Source: Marifrigoribacter sp047730175
GTDB lineage: Bacteria; Bacteroidota; Bacteroidia; Flavobacteriales; Flavobacteriaceae
Length of the DNA: 64,000 bases
Direction: 5' to 3'
Assembly (NCBI RefSeq): GCF_047730175.1
Contig: NZ_CP159833.1
Span: forward strand, 1,922,001-1,986,000
Shown: one piece after another, positions 10,701 through 16,503 of the stretch
Numbering within the stretch: the first letter of the stretch is position 1
Layout: the number at the start of each line of letters is the position of its first letter
Made by a program: the position numbers and the translations under genes
Notes under the pieces: model-generated
Seen by the model: only the letters and a program-made list of their open reading frames with translations
Told to the model about the DNA's origin: nothing
Database searches by the model: none

Positions 10701-11586
10701 TAATACGTCCAATACGACAACAGATGATATCTGGTGTCATGCTATCGTGGAGGTGATTTTAAAGGTAGAGGAGTTACCAACCATTGTAATAGATGGTAGT
10801 TACCGTTTATGTGTTGATGTCTTAGGTAATCCTATTCAGCAGGAAGATGGAGCAGATTCTCCCCCTGTGATTGATACTGGTTTAGATGCAAATTTATATA
10901 CCTTTGTTTGGTATTATGATAGTGTAGAAATGTTTGGAGAGATCGGTGCATCGTTGGTAGCCTTAGCAGGTGGAGAGTATAGTGTTACGGTAACAGAGCG
11001 TGCGACGGGTTGTAGTAATAGTGCAGATACGTTAGTTACGTTATCCTCACCACCACTTGTGTATAGTGCGGAGGTGGTAAGTGGAGCTTTTGCTATTAAT
11101 GAAGTAATCCATACGGATAGTTCGGGAGTTACCGATACCTATACGGGCACTCATGTGATCCATGTAACGGTAGAAGGCTTGGGAGACTATGTCTTCCAGT
11201 TGGATGATGGAGTGTTCCAAGAGGGCGATGTATTTATCGATGTATTACCAGGGTTACATGTAGTAACGATACAGGATGTTAATGGATGTGGAAGTGTAGA
11301 GATCGAGGTAAGTGTGATTGATTATCCTAGGTTTGTGACACCAAATCAAGATGGATATCACGATACTTGGAATATCATTGGAATCGCAACGGGTGATCCT
11401 ACGGCAAAAATTTATATATTCGACAGGTTTGGAAAATTACTTAAACAGATCAGTCCTCTTGGAGAGGGATGGGATGGAACGTATAATGGCAATCCATTAC
11501 CATCGAGTGATTACTGGTTCAGAGTGGAATACACTGAAGACGACATACAAAAAGAATTTAAAGGACATTTTACCTTAAAAAGATAA
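4750..11586 (+). CDS. Giant T9SS type B repeat surface protein, downstream copy (complete)
   Basis: The protein has 2278 residues. A Sec signal peptide is clear (residues 1 to about 25, MKKYYPLSILILL core, ending SYSQ). Residues about 26-330 form a non-repetitive N-terminal region. Next come Ig-like or PKD-like modules around LDADQGDPTFTYQWF, then a long series of CDD...FDL modules, and finally a T9SS type B (gliding motility-associated) C-terminal domain in the last 85 or so residues. Exported through T9SS, it should sit on the cell surface or be released; an adhesive or gliding role is inferred from the architecture only. From about residue 792 on it is nearly identical to the upstream gene, while residues 744-791 are homologous but diverged. 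It has its own 140-bp upstream gap after the previous terminator, so it can be transcribed separately. Confidence 0.93.
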   Translation: MKKYYPLSILILLTVLLFQNKSYSQGPGNLFVDAGLDVVIPCGTGGCANISADYLEIFETISTNYTVESIPYNPPFPFNGLANNLNPNVDDQWSVVETLPYDFCFFGNLETQFQVGSNGLIRFEVGAAGDFNDWGFSDDLPNNTDDALGQGNVFTPVHDIDPSVGAGVDEIGYEVLGTYPNRVLVVSFFAVSLFQCNNLRATHMAVLYEFSNVIEIYIQDKPTCGTWNSGNAAVGIQNNAGNLAYVPPGRNTSDSPWTTNNEAWSFAPAGVETFVFEWLDSTGTVIGTSDTINVCPSGGSEIFTARVTYTNTCNGDIVILTDDVLVTEDSPFIVDLGPDVTDCDSGADVLLDADQGDPTFTYQWFLDAVAIAGATNPTFLVTSPNSGIYSIEVIDPTDPACPGIDSVIINYITEPVIESPPIDFAICDDGATPGIFDLTVNSPIVLGSQNPADYNVSYHNSQGDADTNTAPIATPAAYLITGTNETIYIRLEDLSGVCFVTANFDINFEPAFVVDLGVDVDICAGIDVLLDADQGDPLITYQWFLNAVAIAGATNPTFLVVSPNSGTYSVEVNDSICLVLDDIEVTFLPVPVIENPPIDITICDDGINPGIFDLTVNTPIVLGGQNPADFNISYHNSQIDADTNTAPIATPAAYLITGANEIIYIRIEDLTGVCFVTANFDIIFEGAIAGVITPNPYVICDQDATGDEEVDLSAVFDIQVLNGQNPVEFNISYHSSQADADIGIGALTSPYTVTAPSETIYIRFERVDNNTCFDSSQNVLIEVDSLPIPNSPLPLIECDDNNDGFFIFTLTDADLDITGGDPDLSVSYHETQLNAENNVLPLSSPHANNVAYNDVVYVRVESISSSCFAVIVLELQVRNSPLIVELAEPLRLCDVNNPGDGLEEFDLSEVEPEVLDGLDALDWDFYYYVVESDAIAAGEVAIGPLPDFSLAIVAPLNYQNQVPNAQTIYVLVVGNVSNTDPNNGGFGCYNIVPLDLIVDALPGAIEPTDRYEVCDDEIPGVSTSTDGFSSFDLTSFDAFIRGGDTTLLVTWYESPADESADNPIVTPSDYRNSLINEQTVIARVTDVLGCNVRVLLTLRVLPNPTPVTPTPLEVCDDDNDGFSLFDLSLKDTEIMGTEPDVSIAYYGNEILAREGDILNILPNPYLNDNPFNDSVWARVENNTTGCFTVIELLLVVNPLPDVPTDDFGDLTECDDNGDGIALFDLTINTSFVIGIQDPSDFLPVTYYTSQADADLPANEILTPGAYSSGGQTIWVRIENIATECIRISTFELIVGVLPAIGPGPFTRELCDDELNGSTGTDETSTFDLTLNDIAITLGDLSLSVFYYETLADQTANNFITPGTAYQNTSTPQTLYVSVFSVEGCVIETELTLLVLPNPTPGVVAPLTACDDDNDGFAEFTLSDMDLEIIDGEPNIVVEYYGTQELAEQGDNTDVLPIPYENDDPFNDSVWARVINSVTGCYTIIELAIIVAQLPDQPTDDFGDLTECDDNGDGIAVFDLTQNTSFVIGTQDPLDFSPVTYHMSEPDAIANANAIANAINYSSSGQTIWVRIENLETGCTRITSFELIVGVMPTLGTGPFNMDNCDDLLNGSTGTDEISTFNLALNNDAITLGNTTLSVYYYETQVDQDTNNPIIPDTAYQNTSTPQTLYVSIFSAEGCEARDLLTLTVLNNPSPVAQDPFEACDEDIPDDGITEFILTDLDIDIINGEAGVVVRYYLTEAQAIIGDPIDQIVSPYINEEAFSQTIWIRATYDDIAPATGTGCYTVIPLELLVNPLPDATADVSDEIDCQLPFVGTNSIILDSKNGEVLNGQDPSIFDVLYFEDFTDAQNMLNWVSSVTPYFYDTTETPIYIGILNTVTGCYITMQDFILVVQEGASAVMPSDPYAICDDQGDNDGIATFDMQDFSANISGIDIRQEILDGQDPAIFVLKFYETLELAEAGETMTDIGDTYTNVINPQIIYARVTNTSNTTTDDIWCHAIVEVILKVEELPTIVIDGSYRLCVDVLGNPIQQEDGADSPPVIDTGLDANLYTFVWYYDSVEMFGEIGASLVALAGGEYSVTVTERATGCSNSADTLVTLSSPPLVYSAEVVSGAFAINEVIHTDSSGVTDTYTGTHVIHVTVEGLGDYVFQLDDGVFQEGDVFIDVLPGLHVVTIQDVNGCGSVEIEVSVIDYPRFVTPNQDGYHDTWNIIGIATGDPTAKIYIFDRFGKLLKQISPLGEGWDGTYNGNPLPSSDYWFRVEYTEDDIQKEFKGHFTLKR
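8077..9840 (+). repeat. Two 882-bp (294-codon) three-module super-repeats
   Basis: Within the giant gene, three successive modules (CDDDNDGF..., then TDDFGDLTECDDNGDGIA..., then CDDxLNGSTGTDE...) recur in the same order. The first block is about 8077-8958 and the second about 8959-9840, with an exact 882-bp period between matching motifs. The upstream gene copy has the same pair at about 1100-1981 and 1982-2863. Confidence 0.85.
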
Positions 11587-11610
11587 TATTATATTATGAA
11601 AACTAAAAAA

Positions 11611-11638
11611 GCCTCTTGAGTTATCAAGAGGCTTTTTT
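11611..11638 (+). terminator. Terminator after giant gene copy 2, probably bidirectional
   Basis: A 9-bp perfect stem (GCCTCTTGA / TCAAGAGGC) with loop GTTA is flanked by six A before and six T after. It lies between convergent genes: the giant gene on plus and the O-methyltransferase on minus, whose stop is at 11659. It can therefore serve both. Confidence 0.9.
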
Positions 11639-11658
11639 AGTTAGTAAAGTCAAAGAAT

Positions 11659-12300
11659 TTAAATAACTCTCGAAATTGTAAGTCCATCACGAATAGGAAG
11701 TAACACAGTTTCTAATCTTGGATGTTCATTTAGTCGCTTATTATATGAAACTAAAGTTTTTGTATCAATGTCATCTTCAGAAACAGGTTTTAACACTTTT
11801 CCGCTCCAAAGAACATTATCACTTAAAATTACAGATCCACTTTTTAGTTTAGGAATTAGTAGTTCTAAATAATTACAATAATTACGTTTATCAGCATCTA
11901 TAAATACCAAATCGAATGTTAAGTCAATTTCAGGTATAATATCTAATGCATTTCCAGTATGTTGAATTATTTGATTACCAAATCCAGACCTATCGAAATA
12001 TTTACGTTGAATATCATGTAGTTCTTCGTTGATGTCAATGGTATGTAGAAGACCTTTTTTTTTCATTCCTTCAGCTAAACATAGTGCAGAATACCCTGTA
12101 TAGGTTCCTATTTCTAAAATATTTTTTGGATGAATTAATTTAGAAATTATACTCAGAATTCTACCTTGAAAATGACCACTTAACATTCTTGGTGTTAATA
12201 CTTTTTGCCATGTTTCATGGTTTAACTCTTGTAGTAATTTTGGCTCAGCTTGAGAATGCTTTGCCACATAGTCATCTAAGTTATCAGGTATAAAATGCAT
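11659..12300 (-). CDS. SAM-dependent O-methyltransferase (CCoAOMT / Methyltransf_3 family)
   Basis: The 213-residue protein matches the bacterial class I O-methyltransferase family related to caffeoyl-CoA and catechol O-methyltransferases. The SAM-binding motif I is ILEIGTYTGYS (residues 61-71). FIDADK (133-138) and SDNVLWSGKV (160-169) correspond to the metal- and substrate-binding loops of the family. It should transfer a methyl group to a hydroxylated, probably catechol-like, small molecule; the substrate is not known. Its ATG overlaps the stop of the upstream amidohydrolase gene (TGATG), so the two are translationally coupled. The neighbours act on aromatic compounds, which suggests an aromatic substrate. 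Some relatives modify tRNA (TrmR-type), so that alternative stays open. Confidence 0.88.
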   Translation of the reverse strand: MHFIPDNLDDYVAKHSQAEPKLLQELNHETWQKVLTPRMLSGHFQGRILSIISKLIHPKNILEIGTYTGYSALCLAEGMKKKGLLHTIDINEELHDIQRKYFDRSGFGNQIIQHTGNALDIIPEIDLTFDLVFIDADKRNYCNYLELLIPKLKSGSVILSDNVLWSGKVLKPVSEDDIDTKTLVSYNKRLNEHPRLETVLLPIRDGLTISRVI

Positions 12301-13382
12301 CAGCCTATTATCTTATTGACCAAATCCTGTTTTTTCTTTTCATCATTACCAAACAACCATTGCAAGACATTATCTTCCCAAATAGCATCACATTCAGTTT
12401 CAGTTAATATTTTACGTTCCTTAGCTAAATCTAAAATTTTACCAGGATATGAAGATTGATTTTCACTCTCCATTTCACCTAAAGGATAAGGATCATCTAA
12501 GCCCATTAAGATTTGTTTTGATGTTTGATTTTCAACAACTAATCCTAAAGATCCAGTGTCATGAACAAGAGTATCGAAAAAGATGTTTTTGTGTGCAACC
12601 GATTTTCGTGGATGTGTTTTCCCTTCAAACAAATCAGGTCGACCATCAAAACCTTGAATTCTTCTTCCTAAATTAATATTTGCTAACTGTCCACCATGTG
12701 CAAAACAAGTTCGCATGTTTGGATATTTATCAGCATATCCATTTAAAGTTAAAAAATGATAGGCATCTGCGCATTGTGCAAGCATCCAAATTAAATGAAA
12801 ACGCCACGCAGTATTCTCAAGTTTAATAAATTTTTCTCCATCATAAGGATGGATTTCAACGGCAAGATTGTACTTGCTAGCCAATTCAAAAATAGGTTCA
12901 TTTTCTTCATCAAAAATACAACGCCATGTTCCAATAGTATCCATATAATGTGTTGGTAAACAAAGAAGATTCATACCTAATTCTTCAACACATCGTTCAA
13001 TTTCCCATAAAGCCCCACGGCCATATCCTGGATGCACTACAAAACCACAAGTGAATTTTGAAGGATTGTCATGTTGTACTCTTGCATTAAAATCATTTTG
13101 AAAACGAAGGGCCTTTTTCATCTCTTCTAACCGTAAACCATTTCCATATAATTGAGAAAGGTTTAGAACTACAGCATGATCAATATTAAATTTATCCATC
13201 CACTCTAGTTTCTCATCCAAGAAAAAACTAGAATCAGTAACAGGACGTTTCCAATTTTTTTGAAGCATAAAATTACGATCCTTATCGACCCAAAAGATCC
13301 CTTTGTCTTTCATAAACTGAGGAATTTCTTCCGGATAAGGAAGTAAATGTGAATGGCCGTTAATGCGTAGTTTACGTTTCAT
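12300..13382 (-). CDS. ACMSD-like metal-dependent amidohydrolase/decarboxylase
   Basis: The protein (360 residues) belongs to the amidohydrolase-2 family. Its residues line up with 2-amino-3-carboxymuconate 6-semialdehyde decarboxylase: an N-terminal HxH (H10, H12), H178 in EIHPYD, H229 in FAHGGQ and D296 in GLDDPYPLG. The spacing is almost the same as the zinc ligands and catalytic His I recall for the Pseudomonas enzyme (9, 11, 177, 228, 294). NLGRR near residue 240 is a candidate carboxylate-binding Arg. ACMSD decarboxylates a ring-opened product of the kynurenine pathway of tryptophan breakdown. No 3-hydroxyanthranilate dioxygenase or kynureninase is present here, so a related substrate is possible. 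It is coupled to the methyltransferase downstream. Confidence 0.82.
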   Translation of the reverse strand: MKRKLRINGHSHLLPYPEEIPQFMKDKGIFWVDKDRNFMLQKNWKRPVTDSSFFLDEKLEWMDKFNIDHAVVLNLSQLYGNGLRLEEMKKALRFQNDFNARVQHDNPSKFTCGFVVHPGYGRGALWEIERCVEELGMNLLCLPTHYMDTIGTWRCIFDEENEPIFELASKYNLAVEIHPYDGEKFIKLENTAWRFHLIWMLAQCADAYHFLTLNGYADKYPNMRTCFAHGGQLANINLGRRIQGFDGRPDLFEGKTHPRKSVAHKNIFFDTLVHDTGSLGLVVENQTSKQILMGLDDPYPLGEMESENQSSYPGKILDLAKERKILTETECDAIWEDNVLQWLFGNDEKKKQDLVNKIIG

Positions 13383-13440
13383 ATTTATTGCCCATGAAAA
13401 TGGGTAACTTATTAAATGAGTACTTATTTTATCTTTAATA

Positions 13441-13563
13441 TTTGGGCGTTACCCTAAAAAGGGTCGGGATTTTCATTGTATTTTTTTTTGCTCGATACAT
13501 CTCAATTTATTATTGGCACATTAGAAATGACAAAAAAAGGATGCCATTTCAATCCCTAACGCA
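13441..13563. repeat. Palindromic intergenic element with GGGCGTTACCC end
   Basis: It begins TTTGGGCGTTACCC, followed by AAGGGTCGGGATT, and ends ATTTCAATCCCTAACGCA. The outer arms pair imperfectly (GGGCGTTA with TAACGC, GGGATT with AATCCC) and the inner arms are T-rich and A-rich runs (TTTTTTTTTG with CAAAAAAA). From memory it resembles an intergenic repeat seen many times in Bacteroidota genomes; I could not check this. It lies in the 372-bp gap between the amidohydrolase gene and the SDR gene, possibly acting as a terminator or mRNA-stability element. Confidence 0.6.
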
Positions 13564-13630
13564 TCTTCAAATTCAATTTAATAAAAATACAAAGTTTAAT
13601 AACTTGTAAAAATTTATTAAAATAATTAGC

Positions 13631-13750
13631 TGTCTGAAAGATAAGTTTTAATGTCCGTTCAAGCGCAGTCGAGAACTACAAATTGTTGATTTAAAGTGAG
13701 ATCTCGACTGCGCTCGACCAGACAAACTAATCTGTTTATCTTTTGAGACA
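13631..13750. repeat. 120-bp imperfect palindrome (MITE- or REP-like)
   Basis: Outer arms are TGTCTGAAAGATAA (13631-13644) and TTATCTTTTGAGACA (13736-13750). Inner arms are GCGCAGTCGAGA (13663-13674) and TCTCGACTGCGC (13701-13712), a perfect 12-bp match within a longer imperfect one. It ends five bases before the SDR stop codon, so in the minus direction it may terminate that transcript. With 13441-13563 it accounts for most of this gene-free stretch; the remainder is plain AT-rich sequence in which I see nothing. Confidence 0.75.
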
Positions 13751-13754
13751 GTAT

Positions 13755-14540
13755 TTAAAGACTTTTTGTTCTTCCTCCATCAACAGGAAGATTGATTCCA
13801 TTAATATATCCAGCAGCTTCACTTGCTAAAAAAGCAACTGCATAAGCGATTTCTTCAGGTTGAGCAAAACGTCTTGCAGGAGTTGCATTTTTCATCATGG
13901 TTTCGGCTTCTTCAAATGAACCATTAATTTTCTTGGCAACATTATGTAATATGTCAGTAAGACGCTCAGTAGCTGTTGCACCAGGAAGCACATTATTCAC
14001 TGTAATTCCGAAGGGCCCTAACTCAGCAGCCATTGTTTTACTCCAATTTGCCACTGCTCCGCGAATGGTGTTACTAACACCTAATCCTTCAATAGGTTGT
14101 TTTACTGAAGTTGAAATAATATTAATGACTCTTCCATATCCTTCAGTTTTCATGCCAGGCGCCAAGGATTGAACCAAAATATGATTGCATTGTAAATGTT
14201 GTTTAAATGCACTTTCAAACTCTGAAAGATCTGCATTTAAAATAGGCCCTCCTTTAGGACCTCCTGTATTATTTACGAGAATATGATAATTTTTATTTTT
14301 TGTAGCTTCCTCAAGAATTAATTTCAGAGCCGTTGGTTGACTAAAATCTGCAATTAAATAATCATGTATCTGATTTCCATTTGAAGGTAATTCAGAGACT
14401 ACTTGTTTTAATTTATCTTCATTTCTTGCAATCAAGGTAATGTTAGCTCCTAAAGAAGCTAATTCGATTGCTGATGCTTTTCCTATTCCAGCAGAACTGC
14501 CGCAAACAAGGGCGTTTTTATTTGAAAGTTGTAAATTCAT
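13755..14540 (-). CDS. SDR-family oxidoreductase with atypical active site
   Basis: The protein has 261 residues and a classical SDR Rossmann fold: CGSSAGIG cofactor loop (13-20), NNTGG (90-94) and a PVDGG C-terminus. Family annotation would be 3-oxoacyl-ACP reductase-like. The expected catalytic YxxxK is missing: Ser143 is present, but the Tyr position 13 residues later is Ser156 and the Lys position is Arg160, in VSNTIRG. I recall relatives with this kind of replacement, so it may be a genuine subfamily with altered chemistry rather than a dead gene. It is read in the same direction as the neighbouring hydroxylase (43 bp away) and probably belongs to the same aromatic pathway. The substrate is unknown. 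Confidence 0.88.
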   Translation of the reverse strand: MNLQLSNKNALVCGSSAGIGKASAIELASLGANITLIARNEDKLKQVVSELPSNGNQIHDYLIADFSQPTALKLILEEATKNKNYHILVNNTGGPKGGPILNADLSEFESAFKQHLQCNHILVQSLAPGMKTEGYGRVINIISTSVKQPIEGLGVSNTIRGAVANWSKTMAAELGPFGITVNNVLPGATATERLTDILHNVAKKINGSFEEAETMMKNATPARRFAQPEEIAYAVAFLASEAAGYINGINLPVDGGRTKSL

Positions 14541-14583
14541 AGGTTTGGTAAATTTTGACCAAGATAGTTTAATTTATAATTTA

Positions 14584-16332
14584 TTAAATAAGCGAAAGTC
14601 CATTATCAATTAACTTTGAGACTTTTGGTCTGTTCGTTTTTATAGTATTGAGATGACTTATTATTTCTTCTGAAAAATATTTATTTGTTTCTGAAACCAA
14701 TTCATAGATTTCTAGCGGCAATAACCAGTCATTTTTATGATTTTCCTTTACTTTTTTAAACGTGTTTTTTAGTTGATTTTCTTCTGAAGCTGCCTTCTTT
14801 TCTTGTCTTATTTTTCTAACCGAAAGATACAAATCATTTAACTCTTTTTCTTCTTCTGAAACTTTAATTTGAATCGTTTTAGTGCTACTTAATTGGTTTT
14901 TAGTTTCAAATGAATAATTATCTGCAGCTCCTGCAAATGCTGAAACTATTTCCTTCCCTACGGCCATATCAAAAGCACCCATTTCAGGTGTAAATAATAC
15001 TTCATCTTTGTAATGAACGTAACAATCTACAAACTGAATTAACATCAATTCTCCTTTTATATTTCGAATTCCAGTAACATTTAAGCCTTTTACAGTAATG
15101 CCACTTTCAAATTCGAAAGCAATCGGTTTTCCATCATAAAAATTATAGGCTTGTAAATCGCGAGGGCCCATATTTTCTATCGCAAGATTGATGCCCTTTA
15201 ACTTTCCTAATGGAGAGCTAAATCCGTTTGGATGTTTAGAAACACCATGACCAATAACTTCTTTCTCTCTGAATGATAAAGCTGTTTCACCTTTGGTTTG
15301 AAAGTAAACCACTTCACTGTCTTCATTTTTAATCATGCTATTAAAAACTCCAGAAATTTGAAGACCTGTACTCAGTTCGATCGTTCCTAATTGTTTCGAT
15401 TCGATTAATTTATTTAAGCCTCTCCAACCTCCTTTACGAACTGCCATTGTATTGGCAAATTCTTCTAAAACTTCTTGTAAATATGCAAAATCAGGGGTCA
15501 CATAAAGTTGTGGCTGTGGCTTAGTGATATCAAAACTTTGATAGGCAGCCTTTATTGAATATGGTATCTTTTTTACTTCCTTTTTCATACACCATTCACT
15601 TTCGCCAATAGAAGAAAGTAAACCAGCTCCGTAAATTTTAGGATCTTCAAGAGTACCAATCAAGCCATATTCTACGGTCCACCAATGAAGATTTCTTACC
15701 AATGATATTTCAGAATCTTCTACTTCTTTATTTTGAAGACTTTCTACTTTACTTTCAGCAACTTTAATTTTTTCTTCTGAAATGCCTATAGCTTCTTTTA
15801 GAATGGATAGTTCACGAACAGCTTCATACATTTCAATATCATGTGCACTCGAAATTGCTTTGGACCCTATTTCACCAAAACGACGTAAAAATTCTGCATA
15901 ATCTGGACTTGAAATAATAGGAGCATGACCAGCTCCTTCATGGATAATATCTGGAGCTGAAGTGTATTCAATATTTTCTAACTGTCTAATTTCACTGGCA
16001 ATCACCAAAACCTTATAGGCTTGAAACTCCATAAAAGCATTGGGAGGAATAAAACCATCTACTGCAACTGCAGCCCAACCAATATCTTTAAGAATGCGAT
16101 TCATTCCATACATCGAAGGAATTTCATCTATGGAAATACCAGTTTTTTCAAGTCCTTCAACATAACTTCTGTGAGCTACTTTACTAAGGTAATCCACATT
16201 TTTACGCATTACATAGCGCCACACTGCCTGATTAATCGGATTGTATTGATCGTAATTTTGAGGCTTCATATACTGCTTCAAATGAGGAGGCAGTTTATCA
16301 ATTAAAGGATTTGTTTCAAATTGGTGTTTCAT
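14584..16332 (-). CDS. phhA: Aromatic amino acid hydroxylase (phenylalanine 4-monooxygenase-like), long form
   Basis: This non-haem iron, pterin-dependent hydroxylase carries the 2-His-1-carboxylate triad of the family: H131 and H136 in HEGAGH and E221 in WTVEYGL. It should convert phenylalanine to tyrosine (or hydroxylate another aromatic amino acid). At 582 residues it is about twice the length of classic bacterial PhhA (roughly 260-300). There is a charged, probably coiled insertion at residues about 178-210, and about 290 extra residues follow the catalytic core. The C-terminal extension has no motif I recognise. It is divergent from the TetR gene and next to the phenylacetate operon, fitting a phenylalanine catabolism role. 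Confidence 0.88.
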   Translation of the reverse strand: MKHQFETNPLIDKLPPHLKQYMKPQNYDQYNPINQAVWRYVMRKNVDYLSKVAHRSYVEGLEKTGISIDEIPSMYGMNRILKDIGWAAVAVDGFIPPNAFMEFQAYKVLVIASEIRQLENIEYTSAPDIIHEGAGHAPIISSPDYAEFLRRFGEIGSKAISSAHDIEMYEAVRELSILKEAIGISEEKIKVAESKVESLQNKEVEDSEISLVRNLHWWTVEYGLIGTLEDPKIYGAGLLSSIGESEWCMKKEVKKIPYSIKAAYQSFDITKPQPQLYVTPDFAYLQEVLEEFANTMAVRKGGWRGLNKLIESKQLGTIELSTGLQISGVFNSMIKNEDSEVVYFQTKGETALSFREKEVIGHGVSKHPNGFSSPLGKLKGINLAIENMGPRDLQAYNFYDGKPIAFEFESGITVKGLNVTGIRNIKGELMLIQFVDCYVHYKDEVLFTPEMGAFDMAVGKEIVSAFAGAADNYSFETKNQLSSTKTIQIKVSEEEKELNDLYLSVRKIRQEKKAASEENQLKNTFKKVKENHKNDWLLPLEIYELVSETNKYFSEEIISHLNTIKTNRPKVSKLIDNGLSLI

Positions 16333-16427
16333 GTGTCTGTTTTACTGTATTTTATGGGTCACATGCAGTTCGCTATTAATCATTTCGTTGGTGATGAAGT
16401 TTTTAACATGCTCGTTTCATAAGACTT

Positions 16428-16435
16428 CAAAAATA
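16428..16435 (-). promoter_or_regulatory. Candidate -7 box for the hydroxylase transcript
   Basis: On the minus strand this reads TATTTTTG, a match to the Bacteroidota TAnnTTTG -7 element. It lies about 95 bp upstream of the hydroxylase ATG. I found no convincing -33 TTTG at the usual spacing, so confidence is limited. Confidence 0.4.
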
Positions 16436-16453
16436 GAATATTCCGCTTATTTA

Positions 16454-16484
16454 TCCTTGTTTCTATTCAAAAGAAAAACAAGGA
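16454..16484. promoter_or_regulatory. Candidate operator in the phhA-tetR divergent region
   Basis: TCCTTGTTT (16454-16462) and AAACAAGGA (16476-16484) form a perfect 9-bp inverted repeat around a 13-bp spacer. It ends 19 bp before the regulator's ATG and lies upstream of the candidate hydroxylase promoter. A binding site for the adjacent TetR protein or another regulator is inferred. It differs in sequence from the palindrome before paaE. Confidence 0.45.
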
Positions 16485-16503
16485 ATTGTTATCTTGCAGA
16501 ATC

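Larger units (their letters stand above)
7125..11638 (+). repeat. 4.5-kb direct repeat, copy 2
   Basis: Partner of 148-4661. Differences seen include I/S, G/S and P/L replacements in the first modules, an SQ/TE change at the module near 1406/8383, a few silent changes, and the inverted terminator loop. Confidence 0.9.

Noticed and set aside
1..11586. The duplicated giant genes as a pure assembly artefact
   Set aside because: The copies differ in unique flanks, several substitutions, an inverted terminator loop and a diverged 146-bp stretch, which an artefact would not produce.
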